Position numbers and translations under genes: made by a program. This document shows, piece by piece, positions 13,022-25,280 of a stretch of DNA of 64,000 bases (its first letter is position 1; every line of letters begins with the position of its first letter). The notes under the pieces are model-generated. The model searched no databases. It saw nothing but the letters and a program-made list of their open reading frames with translations, and had not been told where the DNA came from. The DNA is taken from NCBI GenBank assembly GCA_024364735.1, contig JAGFNQ010000878.1:186001-250000 (forward strand). Reading direction: 5' to 3'. The DNA comes from Boesenbergia rotunda. Lineage: Eukaryota; Streptophyta; Magnoliopsida; Zingiberales; Zingiberaceae.

Positions 13022-13642
13022 CCTAATTCTAATCTTCTTCTCGATCATGTTAAACCAGCTACAATATTATCCCACAATCATTGTAAAGAGTTAAATCATG
13101 GGTAGTTTTTGCCTTGGAACATTGACCATTGCATAAGGGAGGACAAAAACTTGGCTGATCCTGTCACGAAGCGAGGTGGACTCCCAAGAGCACATGAGGT
13201 CCTCCTGAAGATCACGAACTGCTGATGCTGGCTGCGATCTGCAAGGCAAAGACCGGTAGAACCCACTGAAAAAAGTCCTCGGCAAGGCACTCCAACAGTC
13301 AAGTCAGTCCCCGGTGGTGGAAGAGTAGTGAAGGCAATAGAACAGTATAGCAAAAACACTATTGCGCGTACCTGAGGGATATGGAGTGGAGAGACTTATA
13401 TAGCTGGGGGAGCTGACAACGTCTGCCCAATCTGCCACCTTTTGTCGTATAGCGAAGACAGGGTGAGGTGTACCTAGAGGTGGTAGGGTAATGCATCGCA
13501 TACCGAAATAAGGAAATGGACGCTGTCAACTTATAGGCGGGCGCCGTCAAGCGCCGCTTGGCCTGACACCAACGTATATGGTCGCAGTACGAGGGGACAG
13601 GGTATGGCAGGGAGATCATGGCGTCAGAGTGATACTCGCAAT

Positions 13643-14312
13643 TAGGGATGACAATTTTCCCCACGGATTTGGATATCCGCGGGGAAAATCCGAAACGGGG
13701 CGGGTTTGGAGAGGTATTATCGGGTTTGGATTCGGATTCGGGGATTTTTAAAAATCCCTGAAACAGATTGGGGCGGATATGGGGATGTTATCCCCATCCC
13801 CGAACCCACCCCGATATCTTTAATAATAATAAAATATTAATAATTATTAAAATAATTCAATAATATTAATATTAAAGATGTGTGAAAACCCTAATGAGTA
13901 ATGAATCGTCGCTCACTCGTCGCCTCCCACAAGTTTTCGCCGCCTCCTACAAGTTTTCGATTCTCTGTCTCGTCTTCCAGCCGCCACTCGCTACTCGCCG
14001 GACAAGATCTCTTTTTGCTCCGCACTCTTCGTTCTTAGCCAGATCGCTTTCGAAATTTTTTTGAGGATATGGAAGAGACCGGCGTTGATTCGATTTTTTT
14101 TTTTTTTGAGGATATGGATATTTCAAGTGGGGATGAATATTTCAAGTGGGGATGGGGACGGGGATGAAGATTTACTCCCCGTGAGTTCGGGGATGGAGAT
14201 TCCCCGATTAAGTAGAGGCGGGGATGAGGACGGGTTCGGGGATGAAGATTTACTTCGGGGACGGGTATGGGGACGGCAAACCCATCCCCGGCCCGCCTCA
14301 TTGCCATCCCTA
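13643..14312. mobile_element. Non-autonomous hAT element, 670 bp, 8-bp TSD
   Basis: Left end TAGGGATGACAAT and right end ATTGCCATCCCTA are near-perfect inverted repeats. Both flanks carry the identical 8 bases CTCGCAAT (13635-13642 and 14313-14320), the hAT target-site duplication. Subterminal regions are rich in GGGGA/TCCCC and GGATATCC. The middle (13880-14080) is different: C/T-rich with AAACCCTAA and repeated CCTCC(C/T)ACAAGTTTTCG, resembling a gene 5' region. No transposase is encoded. Confidence 0.9.
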
Positions 14313-14507
14313 CTCGCAATTGGAGCCGAAATGGTACTTGACCTGCACCGACCCCGTACAGCTTCTCCGAGTCTTATGTCAGGGAGTGGTTGTTCTGATA
14401 AGTCACAACAAGAACCTTAGACAACTTGGCTTCCCGAGTCAAGGAAGGCTTCCCGAGCAAAGGTATGCTTCCGGAGTCGTGGCGCGCGCGGTTCAGGATG
14501 AACGTCC

Positions 14508-15434
14508 TGTTGAGGCAATCTGTGGTCCGAAGTGACCATGTGTTTTGATGTTTGGGCAAAGGGTTTAAGTTAGGGTTTATTGTTGGACCAATATGTGTAT
14601 GTGAGTGTGCAGGTTTGCGGGTACACATGGACTTGGTTGATGTCTTCAGGTGAAGGATGACACGAAGGCAAGCTGGAGGCTTGTGTGCGTATCTGAGGGA
14701 CCGTGGATAGCAGGGACGATGAGCCGAGGGGCGTGAACTTCGAGGCGTACATGAAGGATGGCATGGAGGAAAACTGGAGGTTTGCGTGCGCATCCGAGGG
14801 ACCAGGGCCGAAGATGAAGAGGGCGTGAAGGCAACAGTCGAGGCTGCTGGTGAAGGGTCGACCAAGTTGTGAGGGTCCTAGTGTGAGTCGTTGTACTCGG
14901 GAATTAAGCTGGGAGGGCTTGAGTGCGGAGCGAAATGTACTCGGGGAGTGTACCCTAGGCTTAGTAAGGGATCAGTCGACTGCCCTAGGAGCAGTCGACT
15001 GGTAGCACCCAGAATTCGAACGTTGGGTGCCAACGGTCGAATTTGAGTGGGGGCAGTCTACTGGTGGCGACTAAACAAAAGGTAAGTCTTATTTAAGAGG
15101 GCTTCGTTTTGGCTGAGATCTCTGACGAAACAAGCTTGGTTAAGGCTTGTTAATAGTCTCTAGAGCCTAGGTAGTGTCGAGGTGCTGTGGTGAGGTTTCT
15201 CCACCCACAAGGAGAGACAAGGGCTAGCCGGAGGTTATCCGGGGAGTGATCCACCGAAGTATTCTTGGATTAGTCACCCTTAGGGGTGGATACCAAGAAA
15301 ATCTTCCTTGTTAGTATTGTTTACATTGTTAGTTTTTGTGTTATTATATGTTCCGCTTGCGCAACTAACCGTGTAGGAAGAAAACATCGAAAAAGTGTTA
15401 TTCACCCCCCTCTAGCAACGTCAACGATCTAACA
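14508..15434 (+). repeat. 5' LTR of gag-only Copia
   Basis: TGTTGAGGCAATC ... CGATCTAACA. It contains an internal near-duplication (CTGGAGG(C/T)TTG(C/T)GTGCG segments near 14670 and 14770) and the self-complementary motif CAGTCGACTGC-CCTAGGA-GCAGTCGACTG at 14974-15001. Open frames on its minus strand are compositional. Confidence 0.9.
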
Positions 15435-15507
15435 AGTGGTATCAGAGCGAAGGACTGCTTTTGATTGGAATAACCGCCAAGAAGAACAAAAGCTAGAGGG
15501 AAGAACA

Positions 15508-16995
15508 ATGGAAGACAAATTTGGGGATGATATCTACACTCCACCGCCCTATGACCATGAAGATTTTGGCTATTGGAAAGCAAGGATAGAGACATGGTTT
15601 GGAATGGAGTAGGATCTTAGGATTGCGCTTGAAGAGCCCTTCGAAGTTCCAAAGGACAAGCACGGAAAGAAGCTTCGTCCTAGATATTGGATTAAGGAGC
15701 AACAAGAAAAAGCTAGGGCCAATGAGAAGGTAATTAGTATTTTGATAAATATTTTGTCTAATAATATGTTGAGTTGTGTAGGTGAATATAAAGATGCATG
15801 TGAGTTGTGGAAACAGATAGAGGAATATCATAAGAAACCTACACAAGCCAAAATAGTGGAAGAGTCAAAAGAAATGGATTCAATAGACCAAGAGGAAGAA
15901 GAATTGATAATATCATCAAGTGAAGAAGAAGGATTGAGTGAGAGATCCTCCACCTCATCAAGAGAAGAAGAGGAGGTGTCAAATTCAAAAATTGAGGGGG
16001 AGGAGAGACCCTCATATATACCGGATCAAGAGAAAACATCTACTTCATCCAAGGTTGAAGAAGAAGTCAACCTAGCTTCTACCTCCACCAAAGCAAAGAA
16101 AAAGAACCATATCACATGCTTTGAATGCCATGAAAAAGGGCACTACAAGGACAAGTGCCCACTAGATAAAAAGGAGGTAAAATCTAAACTTATTTCAAAT
16201 TCTCTTAAATCTAATATGGGTTGTAGGATTGGAGAAGCCCAAGTTAAAAGGAAGAAAATTACATGCTTCACATGTGAAGAGCTAGGGCACTACCACACCA
16301 AGTGCCCAAAGAAAGGTGAAATCAAAAAAATGGAGCATCTAAGAAGATGTGAGAAGGAGGAAAGAAAGAAGAGAAGAAGCTCACAACAAGGAGGGATTAC
16401 AAGGGTAAGGGAGGTAATTCCTAACCCTAAGTTAAAATGTAATTCTAATTTAAGTTCCTCTATGAATATTAAAAATAGAGTTAATTATTCATCCATGCAT
16501 GCTAGATTTAATGAAAAATATTTAATAGTGCATAATTTTGGATTAAAGTATAATGATAGGAATAGGTTTAACAAGGTAGATCAAAACCCTAAGAAAATCA
16601 TATATCATGATAGACCTAAGACCTTTGTATCTAATGATCAAGACATTAACCCCAAGAATGGGAGGCACATGCCTAAGAAAATGGGAAGGTCTAGGAATGT
16701 CCAAGGTGGACATATGAATTCTAGGGTTAGAAATCTAGAAAAAGAAAATCAAGCCTTGAGGGCAAGACTTGACACATTAGAAAAGACCCTAGAAAGATTC
16801 AAGGTTAGATCTAAGGGTCTAGATATAGTGTTGGGTAGTTTAAAACCCAACTATGATAGATCGGGGTTGAGATACCGGTCTATGACCTCCAAGGCCAATG
16901 GAAAGAAGTATGCTGGGGAAGCATATAATCATGGCAAGGAGGGAAAGTCCAAAAATGGCAAGGGGTGTCATTTAAAGGGAAAGAAAATGACTTAA
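15508..16995 (+). pseudogene. Copia gag with two CCHC zinc knuckles, one internal stop
   Basis: Capsid/nucleocapsid precursor that would package element RNA in cytoplasmic virus-like particles. The ATG at 15508 begins MEDKFGDDIYTPPP, and YDHEDFGYWKARIETW follows the SIRE gag pattern. An in-frame TAG at 15610 breaks it after 34 codons, and the same frame then stays open to 16995. After an acidic, serine-rich stretch come CFECHEKGHYKDKC and CFTCEELGHYHTKC (CX2CX4HX4C knuckles), a basic segment, and a coiled-coil-like block (LEKENQALRARLDTLEKTLE). The ending SKGLDIVLGSLK...DRSGLRYRS parallels the gag at 43639-45290. Reading resumes at an ATG at 15742 if the stop is genuine. Confidence 0.85.
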
Positions 16996-19163
16996 CCAAA
17001 GACAATGTGTCTAAGATTAAGAGAGTTCATTTTGTTGGCCAAGAATCACCGGGGGCTCACCGGTGTAGTCTAGTGTGGATTAAGTCACCTAGGGAGGTGG
17101 CTAGGACTCAGAGCTCAAAGGGGAGCTCTAGGAGTCTTTGGGGTCCATGGTAAATGGATCTCAAGAGATGGTCTCTAGGAAGTCTAGGTGGATTAGGGAA
17201 TGTGCCAAAAGATTTGAAAGACTTGGGTAAGTCTTAATCTTAGAGAATTGACACATTAAAAGGAGAATTATAGTGAAAAATGTGAAAATACGATTATAAT
17301 TGATAAAATTAGGGTTTAATGGGTAGAAACCATATAATTTAGTGCTAGAAATGACCTATGATCAGGGATAAGAAGGAACATTGAGGAGAAACCACAATTA
17401 GGATTTTTGGGAGAAGCTTAAATGATACAATTTAGGAGAAGTTGAGTTTCGTGTCAATCTTGGGATTTGGAGTACATTTATTTGGAAACATATTTTTCTC
17501 AAGTAGACATAGGTTCTACAAATCTTCCCATGAAATTTTAGATTTTTTGGAGATTTGTGGAATTATCTAGGCATTTCTGAAATTGAACTGAAAACCTGAA
17601 ATTCAGGTATCAATCAATTGCCGTGGAGGACAGTCGACTAATCTCAGCCCAGAAACATTCAGTGAGTTTTGGCAGTCGACTGCCCCAGGGGCAGTTGACT
17701 GGTTTATAGGTTTCAGAGTATAAGGCATATTGGATAGTGAGAAATCGCAAAATTGGATGATAGGATATGGATTTGGATTAAAATTCTTGATTATATCTTA
17801 TATTCCTTGAGTAAAGTGTTATCCCATAATTTAATAAGGCTTTATTGAAAATCAAGGAAAATTGATAAGTTTCTCATATGTATCTAGGATTTAGAAATAA
17901 CAAGGAAAAATTGAGAATAATTCTATGTGTCAAATTATAATGATAAGCCTTAGCAAACACATGGAATTATAGATGGATTTGAAAATTGATACAAAATGTC
18001 TATCTTTTGAGGAAATTAGAAGTTGTATCAAAAGTCAAACACATTTATATTTTTTATGGAATCATATTTGTCTAGGATAGGGTATATCCTAGCAAATGTG
18101 CTTGTAAACCTTTAGAGTTTTCCGGGTTTTTGTTGAGTTATTGTTGGCACTAGGGATAAGGTTGCTTGGGGGCAATCCTTTAATGGTGTCCAAGAGGGAA
18201 GAGCTTGGAAGTTGAGTTGGGTAGAACTTGACTTGGTGTTATGGTATTAAGTTGGGTAGAACTTCACCTAGGTAAATTGAAAATTGGGGGAATACATAGG
18301 TTAAGAGGGAGGTTGCCTCCTAGTTGCCTTAATTTCCATAGGAAATTTTTGGGTTTTGTGTCAAACTTGGGAATGGTGATAGATACATTGTTTAATGTAT
18401 TTTTCCCAAGTAGGTATGGGTACCACAAAGTTCTCCACAAAATTTGAGAATTTTTGGAGACTTGTGGAATTTCTGGCGCATTTCTGAATTTGGCCAGAAA
18501 AGCTGATTTTCAAAGTATTAGTCGACTGCCCTGGGGGCAGTCAACTGGTCAGGGCTGGTGTGGGTATCCAGCAGCTGACTTGTGTCCAAATGATGAAAAA
18601 TAAGTGTATGGGGGTCTAGTACACTGTGTTTAGGATCATTGGGGATTAAAAGAACCAATAATTGGGATATTGTTGGGGTCATTTTGATGTATGGCAAAGG
18701 GGGAGAAATGTTGGGTTTAATTTGGGAAACCAAACACGCCTTTGCGGGAAACCCTAGGTTAGGGGAGCTAAGATTAAGGGGGAGCATGGTTGCTCCATTC
18801 TTGACGTAAGGGGAACTTTGGAGGGGTTCTTAAAAAGCCTTTGTAAGTCCAATGTAGGGGGGAGCTTTGGAGAAGCTTTAAAAAGCCCGTTTTTGGGAAA
18901 AGTCCTAACTTGGAGGGTTAGGTGTGGGGAGCCTTGGGATAGGTTTTAAAAAGCCCGTTTCGAAAAATTCCTAACTTGGAGGATTAGGTGTGGAATGCCT
19001 TGGGATAGGATCCATGTATGCATTGCATATACATTGGTGGTGTAAGACCAAGGGAGAGTCTTGACAACGTAAGTCCAGTTGTTTGTTTAGCATTGTTTTG
19101 CTACTTATCACTATTTGTTTTCCCTAACTTAAACGTATTGCCAAACATCAAAAAGGGAGAGAT
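16996..19163 (+). other. Non-coding 3' internal region of gag-only Copia
   Basis: About 2.2 kb with no ORF resembling pol. Two GTCGACTGCC...GGGGCAGT(T/C)(G/A)ACTGG motifs at about 17675-17702 and 18520-18549 echo the palindrome in the LTRs. Near 18720-18990 a phrase of the type 'aaccctaggttaggggagct' / 'cttggaggattaggtgtgg' repeats three to four times. It ends at the purine tract before the 3' LTR. Confidence 0.7.
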
Positions 19164-19260
19164 TGTTGAGGCAATTTGTGGTCCGGAGTGACCATGTATT
19201 TTGATGTTTGAGCAAAGGGTTTAAGTTAGGGTTTGTTGTTGGACTAACATGTGTATGTGA

Positions 19261-21519
19261 TGTTAGTGATATGAGAGAAGTGTCCTAAGGCAATCGCCTT
19301 ATGATTGTAAACATTCATTTTAATAAATGATAATTCACTATTTGAGTATACATGTTTGTGTATTTGACTGGGATCTTAAACTCATCTACTGAATGTCCGC
19401 AATACAATTCACAGCATAAGAGAATTTGTGATGGGATCACAACTAGTGATTATCTCTAAATGTGCAATTGTGAAGTATTGAAAATATCCCTAGTCGATGA
19501 ATTGATAAATACGTACACTATCAATTCTGTTGAGACTAGCATGGGTTATTCTCTAATCAGCTGATTCTCACTGGCTGGTGACATTGGGATGTCCGGAGAT
19601 AAACATGGATGCTAGTTAAGGGAACTAGTTCATTGGAGTGACTAGCTGTAAAACTTCATATGGTAATCTATATAGATATGTCAATGAAGTTCTTACTGCA
19701 GCTTAAGTGCGATATTCCTTTGACTTGCGGTGTTCAAGTCATCTTGGTCATGGAGACTTACACTTTAACATCTTAAGCAAGCATCTCCAAGGAGGTGTGG
19801 ACCCAGGATGATTGGGTATAAGCCGAAGTGCCCGAAGATATTTGAACAGCCTACAAAGGATTCACCACTCTTTGCGAGGAGATGTATACCCAGGCCTATC
19901 GTCGGATTGTTACTCAAAGCCTCTGGCCAGAGCATATCATGTTTAGAGTATGAGTCTCTTAAATACATGGGAGTAATTAGAAACCCAAAGGACGAGAAAG
20001 ACATTACTTGGGCTAGGTGTGACGTAGTCAGCCTAGTGGGGACTGACACATATAGACCGTGTCCTGAACCAAGTGGGTATAAGATGGTGAAGGGAATGGG
20101 GCACGATTCATTATAGCTACTGAAGGATTTTCAGAATTACTTCTGAGGTCAAACCGTTGATCTTTCGATTAATTGGGGGTCATGATGTACTACTAGGTGC
20201 CACTCATGATCGTTCTATAATTGGTTAATTATAGACGACCAACATAAATCGAAAGCCTATTTAGTCACACGCACTACGAGTAATCCGAGGGATTTAAAAC
20301 GAGTTGAAAATTAGATTTTCCAATCAAGAGAAATAAGTCGAATCTGAGTTAATCAGAGGCGCAACGGAAACTAAAAATGGCTAAGTCTTTTGAAGGCTTA
20401 TTAGGCGAATTAAATGAGTTTAATTCGCGATGGGATCGGCTTGGTTTGGCCGGCCATTAAAAAGGGGATAAACCAATTTAATTGGTTTAATTAATAAAAT
20501 AAATCTAGCGCGATTTGTTTTATAAATTATGGATAAATAAATTGATATATAAAGAAATTTATATAAAGAGATTTATAAAGAAATTTGTAGTAAATTTATT
20601 CTTTTTATGGAAATTAAAATGAACCATGAATTGGTTTAATTTTAATTTATAAAATCAATTATGAATTGATTTATCCATGATAAGAAAATTTTATACAAAT
20701 TTTATTCCATAATTAAAAGAGAGAAGTATTTGTTTTATTATAAAGTTAGTTATAATAAAACTTGGCTTAAACAGAATAATTCATAAGAGAATTTATAGGA
20801 TAAATTTGTTATGAAAATTCTGTTAAGAGGGAGACTTGGCAAGGGAGAGGTTACTATATAAAGGAACCAAAGGCAAGCCTTGAATTCCAATCAATAGAGT
20901 AATCAAGAGATTAATTCTCTCCCTTTCTCTCTTATTCTCTTCCTCCCCTTCTCTTCCCCTTAGGGCCGGCGCCCCTTGTTCCTCTTAGGGCCGGCGCCCC
21001 AAGCTCCCATTAGGGCCGGCGCACCATCCACCCATCTAGGGTTGGCGTGAGCAACAACAACCAAGGAAGAGTCGAAGAAGAAGAAGAAGCGGATAGCGAT
21101 TCCTTCCTTCTTTTCTCGGAATTTTAATTCCGTTACTTTGGTGGTTAGTTTCCTATCTTTTCTCTTATTCTTCTAGTTGTGCTATTAGAGAATCTAGTAG
21201 TTCTCGTCGGCACAAAACTCGTGACTTTGCGAAGTCATCCCAAAGAGAACTCGGCGTGGACGCGAATAGAGGCGGAGCTTCCAAGGGACGCTACGGTTGG
21301 ATCTCATCCCTTTCTTCGAGTTACGCGAGGTACAAAGTAAATTAGTTTACTTTTCCGCAAAGTTTTAATTTGTGATCATGTCCACACATCATAAGGTTGC
21401 ATGCTAGATACGAGGTTAAAATAATTTAAGAAATTATTTTATACTAATTCTTCCGCTGCACGTAAAATTTTAAAATATTACGAACCCATATCCTTGTCAA
21501 CATGCACTCGGTCCCAACA
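19261..21519 (+). mobile_element. 2.26-kb solo LTR nested in the 3' LTR, TSD TGTGA
   Basis: Starts TGTTAGTGATATG and ends GGTCCCAACA; it interrupts the 3' LTR of the gag-only Copia exactly where the 5' LTR reads TATGTGAGTGTGCAGG. The duplication TGTGA is at 19256-19260 and 21520-21524. A TATA box, ACTATATAAAGG, lies at about 20853, followed by a C/T-rich stretch and three copies of TTAGGGCCGGCGC (20960-21030). Open frames inside are not coding. Length and ends suit a Copia LTR, but the family is unassigned. Confidence 0.85.
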
Positions 21520-21524
21520 TGTGA

Positions 21525-22355
21525 GTGTGCAGGTTTGCAGGTACACATGAACTTAGTTGATGTCTTCAGGTGGAGGATGGTATGGAGGCAAGTTGGAGGC
21601 TTGTGTGCGCATCCGAGGGACCGTGGATAGCAGGGACGATGAGCCGAGGGACGCGAACTTCGAGGCATACATGAAGGATGACATGGAGGCAAACTGGAGG
21701 TTTGCGTGCGCATCCGAGGGGCGAGGGCCGAAAATGAAGATGACATGAAGGCAACAGTCGAGGCTGCTTGTGAAGGGTCGACCAGGTTGTGAGGGTCCTA
21801 GTGTGAGTCGTTGTACTCGGGAGTTAAGCTGGGAGGACTTGAGTACGGAGCGAAATGTACTCGGGGAGTATAACCCTAGACTTAGTAAGGGACCAGTCGA
21901 CTGCCCTAGGAGCAGTCGACTGGTAGCACCCAGAATTTGAACGTTGGGTGCCAACGGTCGAATTTGAGTGGGGGCAGTCGACTGGTGGCGGCCAAACAGA
22001 AGGTAAGTCCTATTTAAGAGGGCTTAGTTTTGGCTGGGATCTCTGACGAAACAAGCTTGGTTAAGGCTTGTTAATAGTCTCTAGAGCCCAGGTAGTGTCG
22101 AGGTGTTACGGCAAGGTTTCTCCACTCACAAGTAGCGACAAGGGCTAGCCGGAGGTTATCCGGGGAGTGATCCACCGAAGGATTCATGGATTAGTCACCC
22201 TTAGGGGTGGATACCAACTAAATCTTCCTTATTAACATTGTTTACATTGTTAGTTTTTGTGTTATTGTATGTTCTGTTTGCGCAACTAACCGTGTCGGAA
22301 GAAAACATCGAAAAAGTGATATTCACCCCCCTCTAGAAACGTCAACGATCTAACA
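21525..22355 (+). repeat. 3' LTR of gag-only Copia, distal part
   Basis: Continues from 19164-19260 after the nested solo LTR and ends CGATCTAACA next to the CGTCC duplication. It matches 14605-15434 apart from scattered substitutions, including the CAGTCGACTG hairpin at 21895-21923. Confidence 0.9.
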
Positions 22356-22785
22356 CGTCCGAACTTGGCTGACTCGGGGATAGTCTGGTCAATGACCGAG
22401 TACTCTTCTACCTCGGGGTGCTTCTGACTCAGGGATCTCATGACATGGTGATACTCTGAGTGAAGACTTCTTTGGCTCGGGAGGACCTCAGGGGCGTGGG
22501 CCGCCACGCGTTCGGCTGGGCCCCAAGCCGAGAAGTGCGCGAGGGCATGCCCGCTTACGATTTGTACGAAGGCGAGAGTATGAAAACTCGGTCGGATTGT
22601 ACCCAGGGAGTGTGGGCCGCCACACATCCGACTAGGATTCGATCCAAGAGGTGCGCGGGAGCAGATCCGCTTATGACTTCCGGATACTTTGGGTTGAGGC
22701 GCCCCTGACTCAGGAGCATTAAGACTCAGTGATGTTATGTTGTGAGTCGGACCTTCTCTGACTCGGGATTCTCCTGATTAGGAAC

Positions 22786-25278
22786 AGTTAGGATGTATAC
22801 TAAAAGTCTTTCTTTTGGTTAGAATACATTTACATTTTAAAGAGAATCACAAAATCACATGGTGCATATTTATATTAGTATGTGCACCAAATGTCTCATA
22901 CTTGGCATTGTAGATAGCATGGTGCATGTTGTCGCACAAAAGATTATGTTATCAAGTTCCTTGCAGAAGTATAAGAAAGAGGCTCACAACCAAGATGGAG
23001 TTGGACAAACTATTGTGATGCATGTATAATTAGGTGTGGTTTGTCTTAACTATAGAATTACACTAGTGCACTTTGTGTGTATTGAGTATGACCAAAAGAG
23101 AGGTCATCCAATTTTGTACTGACTTCATAAATTGGATTAGACCTCGGATATATATTATAGAGTACGATCTCTTAATCCCGAAATAATGACGGGCACATAT
23201 AGTTATTTATTATTTTTTGACTTACCAATGGGCGATATTTATTTTGTTAAATCAATAGGCCCAGTAAATTGGAAAATAATATTAATTATATGGTGTGCCG
23301 TTGATTATTGACGGAATACGTGTCCTGGTGAGTCAGCATGATGATGCCCCCTTGGTGAGCTCAAAAGGATCGTCATGTCAAATCTTGCAAGTGGACTATG
23401 GTCCGACATGATGAAAAGGTTGAGTGGTACTAATCAAGGATCAAGAGAATAATTAATTTAATTGTCAGTAAATTAAATTAATTATCGGGCATTCAATATG
23501 TTAAACACGGGGAGATGGACGACTCATAATAGGTGGAACCCGTATGAAAATATGGGGGTTGGTGAGGAAGTTCAATGGGATCCTTTAATGGAATGGATCA
23601 CCATTAATGGATCGTGTTTTGGATACATTAGCGGGCCAAGAACCATCTTCTCCTCATGGTCCCTACCTTAGCCCTATAAATACCCCATAGGAGTCATGAT
23701 ACTAGGGAATTAATCAAGAATAATCATCCAACAAACCAAAACCCAAAAAACTCTCTTCTCTCTCCTAGGGTTGCGGCAACCCTCCTTGGGTCTGGCGGTA
23801 ATAGGGAGAAGAAGGAGAAGAGAGGCAACGTATCCTTTGAGGTTTATTCTTCCTCTCTACTCCTCTTTGGCCGGAGCAACTCTTTGGGTTGGATTCGGCG
23901 GAGCAAAGAGGAGGAGGCAGTTTTGTGCGCCGCGACAAGGAAGAAGGAGAAGGAGAGGGCAGCTTGGGTTTTCATCATCTTCCTCCACTTTCATTGCTTC
24001 TTCTCCTGTGGTAGGAGTCTCCCTGAGGTCAGAAGCAAGTCCAGCAGGTCAGGGAGAAGCTTGGTTGCCGGCGGCACAAATTTGGAAACTTTCTTTCCAT
24101 ATTTGTGGCCGACGCAAGAAGTAAGGGGAAGAAGGGTGGCTGCGGGTTTGTTGGGGAAGAAGGAGTTCATTCATCTTCTTTATTCTCTTCTTCATCTTCC
24201 TATCCTTCCTCTCGGTGTTGCCTTGTGGCCGGCCAAACCTTGGAGCTTGAGGTGACCGGCGGCGTGAGGTGGAGAGGAGGATAGGTGGCCGGCGCAAGCT
24301 AACCCTAGGGTTCTTGGGTTTGTGTTGGTGGTTGGAAGAAACTTGAAGAAAGGTGATTAATTCGAGGCCTTCGGTGACTACGTGTCTTGGTATCTCGTCG
24401 CCCACATGACGTCCAGGAGGGGAGGGTCATAAGGTAGAAGACTACGAGGTAAACGGCAAGGTATAACTCTCCCGAGCTATGTTATTGCTTTGATTATGTT
24501 TATCATTGCATGTTGATTAATTAATTGTTATGAATTAATTATTAGTTAATTAATATGTCAATTAATTAATGTCATGGACCTCGAAGATAAACACAAAAAT
24601 CGACGATCCATCCGTCGTCTTTTCCATGGTTAATCAACTCGGAAAGTTACAAGGTCTTAACCTTGGTTTTGGCTAAGTTGTAGCTTGAGTTAATTCACAT
24701 GACGATGAGATGGCCGTTTGGGAGACGAGTCTATATTCGGATTAAATTTTAATCCATGGACATAGAGAGGTCTCTCGGGTTCGACCCCGTAGTTGCTTAG
24801 GAAACCCTCAAGCTATATAAGGGTTAACAAACCTATCAATTCGTATCAGAGCGAGGTTTCCAGTTTTGTGTGTTTAGAATTCGGTTATTTTTCTGCACAT
24901 TATCATGTACATTATTTTTGCTAGATAATTTTTGGATGTACGTAGGCTAACTTTTTGTTGCAGGTACTAGATTCCAACTATTATGGCAAATATGATTATT
25001 GTATGTGATTGATTGTGTGTTGTGTAATTAATTGAATCCTCGGGGTTGACGAGGCTAAATTAGTTATTTAATTTTTATAATTAAATATGGTACTTGTTTA
25101 GCCAAGTTCTTATTTATTTTTGACCTAGATGACATGTATACTCTCTAGAGAAATAAGTGATTAGACAGTATCAGTGTTGTCTAAGCGTGGCCCTTTCGAT
25201 ATTTAAATGTGACTTCATGAAAGAGAAAAGTGAAAATATTATGGAATAAAAGAGATTATCAAAAAGAAAAATCATACT
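22786..25278 (+). mobile_element. Copia-type 5' LTR with primer-binding site and truncated leader
   Basis: The LTR is about 2.04 kb (22786-24829), starting with a slightly altered GTTAGGATGTATAC and ending GGGTTAACA, with a TATA box CCCTATAAATACCCC near 23675. GTATCAGAGCGAGG at 24844 matches the initiator-tRNA primer-binding site seen in the other Copia elements here. The leader reaches ATGGCAAATATG at 24983 but no long gag ORF follows, and the CACTA end begins at 25281. The internal body and 3' LTR are not in the window. ORFs at 23771-24405 lie in the LTR and look compositional. Confidence 0.7.
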
Positions 25279-25280
25279 TT

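Larger units (their letters stand above)
14508..22355 (+). mobile_element. Gag-only Ty1/copia retrotransposon (non-autonomous)
   Basis: 5' LTR 14508-15434 (927 bp), primer-binding site TGGTATCAGAGC at 15437, gag 15508-16995, about 2.2 kb of non-coding internal DNA, purine tract AAAAAGGGAGAGAT, and 3' LTR 19164-19260 plus 21525-22355 (928 bp after removing a nested solo LTR). The flanking target duplication is CGTCC (14503-14507 and 22356-22360). No protease, integrase, reverse transcriptase or RNase H motif is found between gag and the 3' LTR. The element would therefore need enzymes from a relative, possibly the SIRE-like family at 42052-51492, whose gag C-terminus and primer-binding site resemble it. 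LTRs differ by several per cent by eye, so it is older than that element. Confidence 0.9.
13156..22785 (-). mobile_element. GC-rich gypsy-like LTR, minus strand, split by two insertions
   Basis: The visible parts are 13156-13642, 14321-14507 and 22361-22785, about 1.1 kb in total. The left border reads TGATCC on the plus strand, so the minus-strand LTR ends ...GTGACAGGATCA. This is like the two solo LTRs at 36834-37784 (ends GACAGGATCA) and 39466-40349. A minus-strand TATA box, GCTATATAAGTCTC, lies near 13400. The 13085-13155 stretch would be internal sequence. A hAT element and a gag-only Copia element interrupt it, each with a perfect target duplication, so the three pieces were once contiguous. 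The right border is blurred by the next LTR. Confidence 0.6.

Noticed and set aside
14374..14865. Ser/Pro/His-rich 163-codon minus-strand ORF (similar one at 21444-21954)
   Set aside because: Lies wholly inside the LTRs of the gag-only Copia; it is open only because of base composition and is changed by LTR substitutions.
23771..24405. Three overlapping ORFs of 117-123 codons
   Set aside because: Within a Copia-type LTR downstream of its TATA box; no recognisable motif and the frames conflict.
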